Positions 1 through 11,700 of a stretch of DNA of 24,376 nucleotides are shown here, piece by piece. The first letter of the stretch is position 1. Every line of letters starts with the position of its first letter. The DNA comes from Oehlia diaphana (lineage: Eukaryota > Glomeromycota > Glomeromycetes > Glomerales > Glomeraceae), in the NCBI GenBank assembly GCA_003833135.1, contig QZLH01000755.1:1-24376 (forward strand). The letters run 5' to 3'. The translations under genes and the position numbers were made by a program. The notes below the pieces were generated by a model that was not told where the DNA came from, ran no database searches, and worked only from the letters and a program-made list of their open reading frames with translations.

Positions 1-7
1 TATGACA

Positions 8-90
8 AATGGGATGGGATAAATGGGATATGGGATGGGATATGGGTGGGATGGGATATGGGATTCTCCCAATCCCATTTATATGGGCGG
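8..90. repeat. G-rich GGGAT/GGGATAT minisatellite
   Basis: Nine GGG runs lie between 11 and 62, built from irregular GGGAT and GGGATAT units. They are followed by a short C-rich stretch (about 67-78) that can pair back with them. Runs this close together satisfy the usual G-quadruplex pattern. The composition contrasts sharply with the AT-rich neighbourhood. It may be the tip of a longer array or transposon end beyond the window edge; this cannot be decided here. Confidence 0.7.
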
Positions 91-446
91 CAAGTATAAT
101 GCTGACAGCTTGAATCGTGTCCACATGGAATATAAAGTCGATGTAAATTTTTTATGAAAATTTGATGTACGACATTTTCGGGAATCTTGTTTGATAAGTC
201 TTTCACATACCATGGTAATTTTATTCAATGGAAGTTGTTTCAAGCAAGGGAAATATTTAGCTACTACACTTTAGAAAACTGGTGGTTGAATGAAAAGACA
301 CATGTCAAATAATTACTAATAATATATCTAATGTTTAGTCCGGAAAAATACTTCATTTATTAACTAATTAAATTGCTTTAGTCAATCAATTTAAACCTAA
401 AAACTGACTGCCTGTTATTTTTCATTATTATTATGCACTATTTATA
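91..446. other. AT-rich intergenic stretch
   Basis: I see no coding frame, tRNA-like fold or repeat boundary here. The sequence is AT-rich and non-repetitive up to the inverted-repeat element starting near 447. Confidence 0.5.
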
Positions 447-1015
447 GGACCCAGAAATATACTGTATATATAGGGGTCAGGTGGCGAAAAATTTTTTTAC
501 TATGAGCTGTACGCAGAGACTTCTTATATGAGTAGTATGCATAATTGACACCTGATATTGAAAATCCTGCAAAAATATGCAAATAAAATTTCAGACATTA
601 AGTTATTAATTATTTTATCACGACTTCTATATTATTTATAAAACCAAATACTAATGTGAAAAAATAGAATTTATCATTTTTTAATAACATTTTCTAAAAT
701 TTTACTTTTTAGCACTTAGAAATTTCTTTCAATTAATATTAAATATTACAATGCGGTTAATTAAATACTGTGATTAAAGTACGTACAGTAAATATATTAT
801 ATATATAAGTTTAGCCAAATTTAGGCCAAAAATACGCAAACTAATTTTTTACATACAAAAATTTTGATAAAAAATACGCAATCTTGATGACCTAACAATG
901 GATGAAAAATCTTAGATTGTACGCAAATCAAAACTTTACTCTGTCTAATTCCACTATGATGGTGACGCATTTGTGTACCCTAGTACCCCTGTATACAGTA
1001 TATATTTCTGGGTCA
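447..1015. mobile_element. Non-autonomous DNA transposon (MITE-like), ~569 bp
   Basis: The two ends form terminal inverted repeats of about 30 bp. The left begins GGACCCAGAAATATACTGTA (447 on). The right, read on the minus strand, begins GACCCAGAAATATATACTGT (from 1014). The inner edges are AGGGGT on the left and ACCCCT on the right. TA dinucleotides sit just outside both ends (445-446 and 1016-1017), which would fit a Tc1/mariner-type duplication, though the terminal base does not match. Inside are several GTACGCA/TACGCAA motifs but no meaningful ORF, so it cannot encode its own transposase. A diverged relative of its left end lies at 8290. Superfamily assignment is tentative. Confidence 0.65.
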
Positions 1016-1355
1016 TAAAGTAATTTATGAAAGTAAAAAGACAGATAATAGTTCTTTACTATTAAACCACTTCTAAATAAATGAATAAATAAATAAGATA
1101 GTAAATAATAATTTCGTTATAATATACAGAAATAAGTACAAAATTTTTATTGATTTTTTTTTTTTTAAAAAAAAAAAATATTGCGTTAATACTAACTAAA
1201 TAATTTAAATAAACATAGTTAAATACGTTAAATAAAATATAAATTGAATATAATATAATGAAAAAAAAGTTGAATCGTTATTGAGTAAAAACTTCTACGA
1301 AAAAAGAAATGCTACATAAATGACTCTATAAGACTGCGTGATATTAATGTGGTTC
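1016..1355. other. 3' flank of the kinase gene with T13A12 palindrome
   Basis: This is AT-rich sequence downstream of the minus-strand gene ending at 1356. It contains an uninterrupted T13 (1154-1166) followed directly by A12 (1167-1178), a perfect 24-bp palindrome of rigid A-tracts. I see no gene. The 3' UTR and polyadenylation site of the upstream gene should lie here, but no single signal stands out in such AT-rich DNA. Confidence 0.5.
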
Positions 1356-4300
1356 TTAATTCATCAAGGTCTTGAATTGCATATCTAATTTAGTTTTTTC
1401 TGCTTGCTTATATAGAATATCTTGAATTTCTTCTGCAGGTAGTTCAAAATCATTAATTAATTTCTGTCTAATTTTCTCTAGTTCTTCAGAAGCAGAATTG
1501 TCATGTGCCTGAATAACATTTCTTTGTTTTTCCAAAATATTATTCACTAAAAGCATCCCTCTTTTACCAGGTTCATGCTTTTTATTAAAATTATTGACTA
1601 ATTCACTTAACTCAGCTTGTTGGGTTTGAATTTGAGAAAGTAAACCATTTATTTTTCCTGGAAAATTTTTGAATTTTTCTGTTTCTTCATTCAATTGTCT
1701 CTTTAGTTCATAAGTTTGCTGCTGGAGTTTATCAATAAAACATTCTTTATTTTTCAAGACATTAGTTTTCTTCTCATTTTGCTGTTTGAGCATATTAATA
1801 AGTTCTTCCTTTTCTTCTAATTCATTACTGAGAGCGTTAATTTTCTCTATTTTCTCTTCATTTTGTTGCATATTCTTATCAATAAGATCCTGTTTATAAT
1901 TTAATTGGTATTTACAGATTTTAAGAAGTTCTTCTAAATTACTCTTATCTCTCTGAAGTTCTATTATATAGTCTTGTTGAGAATTTTGTTTGACATCCCT
2001 GTTTCTTTTGATCTCTTCAAGTTCATTTTCTATTTCCTTAGCTTTTACTGCTTGATTTTGTAACAATTGTATTTCTTTTTTCAAGTCATTCATTTGATTT
2101 CTCAGTCCGGATGCATCAGTTTTAGTAAAACTTTTTTCGTTATCTAATTTTTTTCTGAGAATATTTAATTCCACTTTTTTATGCTCAATTTGAGATAATG
2201 ATAATCTAATGTTTTCTAGCTTATTCTTCTCATTTTCGTCAATAAAATTGTCTTTATTTTTCAAGACATTATATATCTCCTCATTTTTTTGTCTGAGATT
2301 ATTAATAAGTTCCTCTTTTCCTTCTAATTCATTACTGAGAGCGTTAACTTTCTCTTCATTTTGTTGCATAATCTTGTTAATAAGATCCTGTTTATAATTT
2401 AATTGGTATTTACGGGTTTTAAGTTCTTCTTCTAAATTACTCTTATCTCTCTGAAGTTCTATTATATAGTATTGTTGAGAATGTTGTTCAGTTTGAAGGA
2501 CATCCCTGTTTCTTTTGATCTCTTCAAGTTCATTTTCTATTTCCTTAGCTTTTACTGCTTGATTTTGTAACAATTGTATTTCTTTTTTCAAGTCATTCAT
2601 TTGATTTCTCAGTCCAGATGCATCAGTTTTAGTAAAACATTTTTCGTTGTCTAATTTTTTTCTGAGATTATTTAATTCCACTTTTTTAAGCTCAATTTGA
2701 GATAATGATAATCTAATGTTTTCTAATTCATTTTTCAAGCTAGTAGATTCGTCTTCTTTAGCTTTCAACTTTCTAGTCGTTTCTTCCAATTGTTTTTCTG
2801 ATTGGTTCACTTTTTCTTCTTTGATTGCTAACTCGTCTAATAAACCATTCATTTCTTTATACAATACTTCTTTTTCCATAACAGTAAAGGATTCTAGCTT
2901 TTTTTCTTTTTCTTCTAATTGCTGCCTGATTTGTTGATAAACAGCCTCTTTTTGTTCCAATTTTTCATTTAATTTCTTGACTAATTCTTTCAAATAATTT
3001 TGTTCTAAATTAAAATTTTTTTTAATCAATTCACCTTCTTTTGCAATTAAGCTACTTTCTTCTTTTTCAAGTTCTGTAAATTGAGCGTCTAGCTTTAACT
3101 CTTCTTTAACTTGTTTAATTTGATTTTGGATCGCCTCATTCTGTTTAATTAATTTCCAATTTTTTTTCCATACTTTCAAATTATATCTACCTTGAAGAGC
3201 ATCACTAGAACTTATAGAATATGTCTTGAGCTGTTCATATATTTTTACAACTTTTGCTTCTGGTCTCTTATCAGCTGAGCATTTAAAACTTTTAATACTA
3301 TCAGGTAAGTATTCTAAACCAGAATCTATGTCAGTATCATTAATACATAAATTCTCCAACTTAATTATAAGTTTTAAAGGTTTCAAACTACCATAAAAGC
3401 GGTTGTATATGCCTTGTTTGATTCTATCTTCATTAGTGTTTCCTATGAGTAGTTCTTTTAAATTAACTAAGCGGCTAAAACAATTTAAATTCTGAGAAAA
3501 TGAATTATCGAGCAAATTTAAATACTCCAATTTATCATTATTTATAATAGCAGGTAGTTTCAGCTCATTAAGTTGATTATAATTAGCTGTAACAGATTTA
3601 ATATTCAAACAATTACTTAGATCTAACCTAATTAAATTGTTTTGGGAACAATCAATATCAGATAACTTTTCGTTTTGACTAATATCCAGACTAGTTAATT
3701 TATTTTTAGAACATTGAAATTTTTCTAAATTAATGAAATCGGCTAAATCCAAATGACCTTCTAGATTATCATTATGCATTATTAATTCATTCAGCTCTCC
3801 TTTTATTGGGTATCGGTTGTCTATATATCTTAGTATGTTTGTTTGTTCTAACTGCGGTTCTATAAAAAAATTTAATTACTTTTGAAAGTTTAAAATAAGT
3901 TCATATTATTTATGATTATAAAAATTTACATACCTTCCCCATGATTATTTTCAGTTAAAATATATCCCATTGAATATTTCTTGCCGTTAATATCAATCTT
4001 CATATTTTCACGATCTGAATGAGATAGAGTGCAAACAGTTACTTCAACTTTAGATTGATTGGAATTGAAATCTATACTTGAATTTGGAATATTCAAATAA
4101 ATACAGTTCTTTGACCATCTGATTAACTTAATATTTATAGGCTCAAAGCATTTAATAGAGAAATCATATCCTTGAGATAACTGATGAGAAGTTTGAATAG
4201 AATAGATAGGAATGTTATGTTGTAATGTGATAGTTTTCTTGAAATAATCGACCTGTATTTCTCGATTATTTGGATAAAATACTGATAATTCTAAAGGATT

Positions 4301-7300
4301 TCCGATTATCATCCATATAATATAACATTCCTCTATGCTTATATTTGTATTCTTTGAAGAATCTATTGTCACGAAAAATTCATTAATTTCATATGATCCA
4401 AATGTGATGAAAATATCATCCAATTTTGAATTGTTTTTTGAAACAATTGATCCAAAAACCTCGTAATTTTTGTTATCCAACGATGGTTCTATACTTACAA
4501 TCACCTGTTTAGTAATATCTGAATCCTTTAAATCAATACTTCCAGTCATTATAATCCTAAATTTATCTTGCCTATTCAAAATAGTGTCTATTCTTTTCGT
4601 TTGTTCTACTTCAAGTATACTATACAAAGGAATTATATTATTGGATTCAATAATTTCTATTTCCAATTCGTTCTTCGGATCTTGAATCCATTCAGACAAT
4701 TCATTTTCTCCGATAGTATGCTTTTTGTGAGTTATAAGATAATTAATACCATAATCAGATAAAAGCGGTTTTAAGGATTCAAATACTGGTGATACCAAAT
4801 CAATCTTTTTTGAAATGCTAGATGAATTTACTATAGTATTCCTAAGAGATTTTCCTAATATGATATTTAATGGAATAAAATGACCATATTCGTCAAAAAC
4901 TTCTTGTAAGCACATAAGCGGTTTCATATCTTCAAGTGCTTTCTCTACAGCTTGTTTAAACTTTTCTGAAGGTTTAATATTATCCCTATTAAATAAAATT
5001 TTATATTGTTCACATTTAACTAGAAAATTTGCATAATCCTCATAACTAGGATCATCTGATACTTTAATAAACGGGAAGGAGGAGCCTACATCTTCATTAT
5101 TGTTAACTGAAAAGATGTGGTTGTTAATTAAAATTTCTTTTAAGGTAGTCGTCGGCTTCACTATTCTTATATAAAATTTATCACTTGATTCTATATTAGG
5201 AATATTAATTAAATCGATAGCATTTTCCTTGCTAATTTTTAATTCAAACCTTTGATCAATTATTAAACCTCGAAGAAGTTGAAATTCTTCAACCCATCTT
5301 ACATATTTTGAATTCTTAGCCCAATTTTCTAAAGTCAATTTCTCTTTAAAATTAGAAACTCCAGGTTGTATCTCATTTACTAATGATATTGGGTCGGATT
5401 TTAATTGAGAAATTGGAATGAGATTATTATAAGAAATTATTTTGACTGTATCATCTCGGTATAAATTATTCACCCAATTGGTAAATTTTTCATGAGTATC
5501 TAAAGTTATTCCATCCAATGTTAATATTTTTGGGAAGAAATTAAAAGCAGATAAATTATTAAATGGGGTTTCTTTTTTATGTTTAGTAGAATTATATACC
5601 CAAGTTAGGTAAGAGTTAAAAATGTCGATTTGTGTTGAAGTAACAGATTTAAGACCATCGATAAATAATTTGCCACCAATTAAAATCTTTTTTGGAAAAA
5701 GATGACCGTACATTTCATATAACTTTCCTTTATCATCATCTATAAAATTTGAAAAAGATTCTGATAAATCAGCAATATAAGTAATTTCTGCAACAGGAAA
5801 ATTAATACATATATCTGATGGTCGTAAAGATTCGTCGAGTTCGACGCCGTTATCATCAGAATTAAAACTCAACAAATTTTTACGTGAGTTACGATCGTTT
5901 ATGAAAGTATACACTAAAGGTTGACCTTCATATAAACTTATATTCAATTCTCCATTTTCAGTAAATATAGCTTGTTTACTTGGTTCTATGCTATACCCAT
6001 TCAAGAATAATCCATAATTCAATTTGAGCTTTATACTAGCCACTATTTCTTTTAGATACTAAAATTATTAAAAAACAATATAATTAATTTTTATACTCAT
6101 ATATATAAATATGTATAATAGAGCCCAATTTGTTAAACTCACATTAGTTATCTCATCTTGATCGTCTTTTAATTGTTTAAGTTCATCAGCAGTCTTAACG
6201 TCAATAGAAAAAAACAATACTTTAAAATAACTATCAAATTCTTCACATAATTTCTTAAAAGTTTCCTCAATATTTTTCACTTTAATATGTTTTATCAAAG
6301 ATTTCATTTGAGAAATTTCTGATATAAATTTTTTAATTCGTGTTATAGTATCTGATAAATCTTGTAAACATGAATAATTTTTATTATTAAAAAACTCTTT
6401 TCTATCTTCTCTAAGATCTTGTACGGCTGATCCTGCAGCACCAACTCGGTTTTTTAATATTTTACAGGTTCGTTTATTATGCTCAGCAGATTCTACTAAT
6501 TCGACAATTTCTCCAAAAATATTTTCAATTTCTTTCATTATAGGAAGAAATTTTATAAATGGGACCACCGAAGTATTGACTATAATTAAATTATTATTAA
6601 AAAACTCATTTTATTAATCAATATAATTAATATATTAAACCTACTTGAAAAATCAGAGGAAATATTTAAATCATCATTATCGTTAATTTTTGAATTACTT
6701 TTGTCGTCAATATTGTATATATTAGGTTGCAAAGATCGTAGATCAACAGTGTTTAATTGACTTAAAATTTCATGTACTTCTCCAATATTGGGTCTTGAAT
6801 TTGGTTCATCATCCCAACATTTTTGATAAAGACTCATATACTCTGGAGGTGTACCTTCAATTGGATCCTCTCTATCACCTTTTTCAATGTAGTGGCCAAT
6901 TAAATTTCGGTTCCAGTCAGAAAAAGGAGGACGTCTGCTTGAAATTTCCCATAATAAAACACCTAAACTATAGATATCGGATTTCTTATCTTTTTTATAC
7001 TTTTTATTCTTAAAACATTGCGGATCAATATATCCATCCATCCCCTTTCTATTACCCATTGAATTAGTTGTAACTTCTGCCAATTTTTTAGATAATCCAA
7101 GGTCTGCAATTAATAACTTTCCATTATTCACTAAGATATTTTTCGAGTGCTATAAAATAATTGGCAATATTTATTAAAATTATCATCATCAAAATAAAAT
7201 TACAAAAAAAAATAATTTAACTTCACCAGGTCTCTATGAATTATTTCTTTGGAGTGTAAAAATTTCAATCCACTAGTAATATCCAGTGCCATTTGAATTT

Positions 7301-7843
7301 GATCACTCCATTTCAAAGAAGTAAATTTTTTTTTCAAAAAATCTCTTAAATTTCCTTCATTGGCATATTCCATCACCAAAATATAATTCTTAGAATCTAT
7401 TAATTTTGAAATATGAATAAGTTGGATTGAGCCGTACAAGTAAATTTTTTAAAAAATCTTAACATATACCCTTTGTTATTCCAAGGCAACGATTGATTTT
7501 TGGATGATAATCAACCTCGCGAAGGAGTTTTAACTATAAAAAAAAACAAATTAAACAGAAATTAATTTATCAATATGTATTTACTAAGCTAATATACTGT
7601 ACAACATAAAAAAGTGATTTATACCTCCTTGACTACCTCATCATTAGTCTCATTAAGTTCATTTGAATTTTTATTAATTATAATTTTTAGTGCGACCAAT
7701 CCGGTATTAGCCAAATTTGCTTTTTTCACTACACCGAAACTTCCATTACCAATTTCGGTAAATTCACTAAATTCATTATATTCAAAATAACGAATATACT
7801 CATTCTTTATCTTTTCCTCAATCCATCCTTTTACTGAAGTCAT
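1356..7843 (-). CDS. Kinase / MLKL-like bundle / MACPF-like / LRR / coiled-coil protein, 7 exons, 2007 aa
   Basis: Splicing canonical introns at 7534-7624, 7397-7469, 7150-7226, 6580-6644, 6059-6142 and 3860-3933 gives a 6024-nt frame (2007 aa), with phase kept at every junction. It starts at the ATG at 7843. Kinase domain (about 24-285): glycine loop GNGSFG (32-37), K53 in VALK, HRD with D150, N155, and DLG with D167, so catalytically complete. Residues about 325-470 are a helical segment with the EHNKR...LREDRKEFF...FISEISQ pattern of fungal MLKL N-terminal-like bundles. Residues about 472-1173 carry YGHLF...IGG (582-594), resembling the MACPF signature. LRRs of the type CSKNKLTSLDIS span about 1200-1380, then coiled coil from about 1400 to 2000 with a 170-residue internal duplication. 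No signal peptide; probably cytosolic. Each module is known in these fungi. The joined architecture is read from the splice sites, and a cell-death or recognition role is inference. Confidence 0.85.
1735..2727 (-). repeat. In-frame tandem duplication inside the coiled coil (2 x ~170 codons)
   Basis: Two adjacent copies of about 0.5 kb (about 2220-2727 and 1735-2219) each begin with codons for LENIRLSLSQIE and run through NLRKKLDNEK, TDASGLRNQMNDLKKEIQLL and YQLNYKQDLI. They are nearly identical in DNA as well as protein and keep the heptad register. The duplication is therefore fairly recent and lengthened the coil without breaking it. Copy boundaries are approximate. Confidence 0.85.
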
Positions 7844-7905
7844 TTTGTTATTTAAGTAATAGAGAAATTAAATTTATTAAAAAAAAATTTTTTTTTTTCG
7901 GCGCT

Positions 7906-8190
7906 TTATTTCATTGTATGTTGTATAACTGGGAATTTTTGTAACCATTCTGCATTGATCAACGGAATCCTTCCCAATTTCGCGACAGTATACTTGATGT
8001 GGTGATTATAGGGCGATCGCTTTCTAAATTGATGCACTTTTTGCTTAATGCTTATTTGTTGTGTGATCATCAAGCATTTTTTCATAAATTCGAAAATACA
8101 CAACACAATTTTGTTGTTATTATGCAAAAATAAAACCACATAGCATATGCAATTGCATAGCAATACACTTTTGACATAAAAATATTGCAA
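7906..8190 (-). other. Short unrecognised ORF fragment
   Basis: An open frame of 94 codons ends 62 bp upstream of the start codon of the kinase gene on the same strand. The first half is hydrophobic, AT-driven sequence. The second half (from a methionine near 8087) has a more protein-like, basic composition: VHQFRKRSPYNHHIKYTVAK, then GRIPLINAEWLQKFPV. It could be the tail of a lost gene or of a transposon ORF. I do not recognise the family. There is no evidence that it is expressed, and it occupies the likely promoter region of the kinase gene. Confidence 0.2.
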
Positions 8191-8289
8191 TATGCAGTAT
8201 TGCTTCTCTTGATATCATTAGAATAAAAATCATGAATTGGGCACTCCTATAGTACTCTTACTGTTAAAATTTAATTGTCAAATAATAAA

Positions 8290-8488
8290 GGACCCTGAAA
8301 TATGTACAAAAAGGTAAGGTGGTCTTCGAACTTTTTACTAATAGCTGTACGCAAGGGTTTTCTGTAAGTTCAGTACGCAAAATTACCTCCTTACTTTGAT
8401 AATTGGAAAAAATACGTAATTAACCACCGATCATCATGTGATTTACCGAATATATAGAAAATTGGCAAAGTAAGTAAAATCTTCTCCA
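8290..8488. mobile_element. Truncated relative of the 447-1015 element
   Basis: The stretch begins GGACCCTGAAATATGTAC, then has AAGGTGG, TTTTTACTAATAGCTGTACG and GTACGCAAAATT in the same order and spacing as the left end of the 447 element (AGGTGG, TTTTTACTATGAGCTGTACG, GTATGCATAATT). No matching right end is found before or after the MULE, so only one end survives. The inner boundary is not defined; the end given is simply the MULE target site. Confidence 0.5.
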
Positions 8489-8497
8489 GCGTCGTTC
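8489..8497. repeat. 9-bp target site duplication, left copy
   Basis: GCGTCGTTC immediately precedes the element end AACTACCCCA. An identical GCGTCGTTC follows the other end at 12200-12208. Nine base pairs is the typical MULE duplication length, and the exact match fixes both borders. Confidence 0.9.
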
Positions 8498-8761
8498 AAC
8501 TACCCCAACAGCACCCAGAAAAATTCTTCGATCACGTGATATTGTGCCACATATGTGGCACATATTCTTATCATTAATTGGATAAACAAATAATTATACT
8601 GTATATCGACATCTTTTTTTTCTCGCAAAATATAACACGTTAAAAAAAAAATATAACCCGGCCGTCTTAAAATATAAAATTTGAAGATTCAAAAGGTATG
8701 TATATGCGTATATTATGGTTTTTTTTTATATTTATGTATTTAACAATGTAAAATATATAAT
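8498..8761 (+). repeat. MULE left terminal inverted repeat
   Basis: It matches the reverse complement of 11963-12199 over its whole length, with an extra ~9 bases (ACAGCACCC) near the tip and a few other indels. It contains the 20-bp perfect palindrome TGTGCCACATATGTGGCACA (8543-8562) and the palindrome ATCACGTGAT (8531-8540). Both are conserved in the other arm and are candidate protein-binding sites. Confidence 0.9.
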
Positions 8762-8797
8762 AAAAATATTACCATATTAGAAACAATAAAAAACAGC

Positions 8798-11700
8798 TTA
8801 TTCTAAAAACACAGTATGTTTATTAAAATCTTTCCAGGTTCGTGGATTGGTATTGCGATTTTGATATGTTTTTACATCAGAATATAATTTATGAACCCCC
8901 TCCAAACTATTTCTTATTGCTTTAGCCCATCTATAATTACCGAAAATCTTTTGTCTACGAATTATTTCTAATGTACCGTTTAACCATTCCTCATATTCAT
9001 CAAATATTTTATCAGTTTTATTTTTATCATCATCTTCAATATTCGTAAAATATCTATTATTAAAAAAATAATATCATTAATATTATCAGAGATTATTATT
9101 AATATTTACTATTATATTCCATAGTATTAAAGAATATGAAAGGATATTTTTCTTGACGATGGACATCATAAAATGATTCTGGTTTACCATATTGTTGGAC
9201 AAGATGTTTACAAATGAAAAATCTATTACGAGCAAATGATAAACAACTACAATTCCATCTTGTAGTATCTGTTAAATAAAAATTATTGATTTTTACATTT
9301 TCAAGTTTTTTCCATTCTCTCTTGAAATCTTTTTTCCAAGATATGTGTTCTCTTTCATTTAAATATTTTTGATATTGTTGCTGATGATGAGGGATCAGCC
9401 GGCTGATAATTATATAAATAAGAAGATCAATTCGTGGATGAAAAAACTTTGGTAAAAAATCCCGTTTTGTAACTTTCCAGTGGGACTCCATTAACATTGT
9501 TGTATGAAAAATACAAATTTGATCTTCAATAGCAGCACGACTCCATAGAATCCACATTTTTTTTTGGTCCAAAGATAAACCCACACATATCGTAAATCAT
9601 ACTTAAAACAAAATTCATAAATTTCCTGAACTGATAATTTCCATATATCTTCTTTTGATAGAAATTCTCCTGCACAATTGGAAATAAGAGGATGTTGATG
9701 CAAATGAGCTTCTAATAATTCAATAATTTTAGGTCTAAGATCTTTTGGACAAAAAATGAAATTTATTTCTTTTTGATTAGATATTACAGGATAAAATTCA
9801 ATATCAATAAAATCAAATGTTTCGTGAGCATCATAAGTACTATAAGTTGTAGTTTTTGGATATGTATTATCTGAAAGCTTTTTTTTTAATTCTTTTTTGA
9901 TATGCCATAAACATAATTGTATTTTTATGTTATTCCAGGTTGATTGGGCAGCTGTAATCTGAGCGAAATCCTTGTCAGTTAAAAAAAATTGTAAATAATT
10001 TAACCTTTTAATTTGCAATTGGTTAAAAAATTCTACAAGAATTTCTGTTCGTATACCATCATTTTTTTTTGTACTATCTAATAAAAGATAAGCTAGTGCA
10101 AAACCAGCACCATCTGATTGCCCAATTACTGAAAAGAGTTCAAATCCCAGAGCATTTGTTTTATCTGGCAAAATAAAGAAAAGTTAAAATAAGTAAATTA
10201 AATTAAAAAAAAATCTTTTTTACTTACACGTTGCATCCACAACAATTTCCTTATTTGTTGACAAAAGTTTAAAGAAGGGTATTATAAATCCCAAGTAATT
10301 TAATTCACCTTCAATATTCACTAAAATAATTTTATAGTTATATTCTTCAAGGAGCAATTTTGCAGATTTCAATTGATTATTTTTATCACGAATATACTCC
10401 TGTTTAATAAATTAGCCCACCATGCATGAACTTGTTTTTGGGTTAAATCTGGATTTTCTTGTTCAAGTTGCCGAAATATATCCTTTGGTGTAAAATTGAT
10501 ATATTGCTTTATTTTTTCTTTAATTGTATCACTAATAGCATATCTTTCTGGACGTTTATGCAATATGTCATGTTTAAGATGAATAGTCACAAAAAAAGTA
10601 TTCATATTAATAGATATAGTTATAAGTCCATTACAGTCAAAACGTTTTATATATTCACGATCTCTTTGTTTATTCAGATCTTCATTTTTATGAGGTTTTT
10701 TTGCTAATTGCTGACATTGAGAGCAATAATACCAATAAGTATAAATTCCATCAGATTTTTTTTGATAAATAGTGTTCTTTGTAACTATATAAAAGTATAA
10801 TAATAATTAGTAAATATAGTAGTAATTATTATTTTAATATAATATTAATAAAAATAACTCACATATAATAATAGCCATCTGCTTGTTTCACTAATTTTGC
10901 AACTTGTTTAGAAATATTACATGGCTCTTCTTTTAATAATTCATTTTCCATTATAAGTATACATAAAAAAAGAACACCATTTTCCTTATTTTCCAAGTAT
11001 TCATTACTCCCAATTTCCACAATTTTATCATAGAGCTTTTTTTAACATCTTTCCAATATAATTGTTCTAGCTGATCTTTATCATTAAGATGATGAGTCCG
11101 ATAAAAAGTAGCTGCTTGTTCCCGACAATTAATACATGTTTTTAAATCACGTCCAGTTTTACTTGTAAAAAAATTTGTATCAAAATGCCCTATAAAAAAT
11201 AAGTGTCCGGAAATTGTCCAGAAATTGTCCAGAAAATTTGTCCAAAGTACCTGGACATTTTCTGGACAATTAATGTCCAGAAATTGTTCTGAAAACACAC
11301 TCGTTTCCGGACACTCATTTTTGTCCAGAAATTGTCCGGAAATTGACCTGAAATATTTTTTCATAAAATTTGTTATAAAAAGATGTTTAATATGTAACCA
11401 TCATCATAGTTGCTCTTAACCTAAATTTTTATATCATAGATATATAGTATTTTTGCCTGCTCAACAAATTTAATTAGTATGACAAAGAAGGTTATGAATG
11501 TCAGTTTTGTGCTTTTTGCATTTTTTTACAAAATTAATTTATCCTTTTTTGGAAGTAGCGTCCAGAATTTGTCCAGAATTTGTCCAGAATTTTTTCATGT
11601 CCAGAATTTGTCCAGTTCAAATTTTCTGAATTTTTACTATGTCCGGAATTTGTCCAAAATTTTATACTGGACATATTCTGGATAAATTCTGGACAAATTC

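Noticed and set aside
1154..1178. T13A12 palindrome as a terminator
   Set aside because: Poly-T/poly-A tracts are common here, and RNA polymerase II genes do not use such a simple terminator. It is described only as sequence structure.
3926..6568. Separate genes starting at 6043 and 6568
   Set aside because: Both apparent starts are GTG codons (Val in the spliced protein). Good acceptors lie just upstream (6059-6060 and 6580-6581), and the phase joins to the neighbouring exons, so these are internal exons.
7200..7439. Start of a kinase exon at 7439 with an extra YGSIQLIHISKLI segment
   Set aside because: The apparent start is TTG, and the extra residues do not fit the kinase fold. A canonical acceptor (AATAG, ending at 7397) joins ITK to DSKNYILVMEYA exactly as the family requires.
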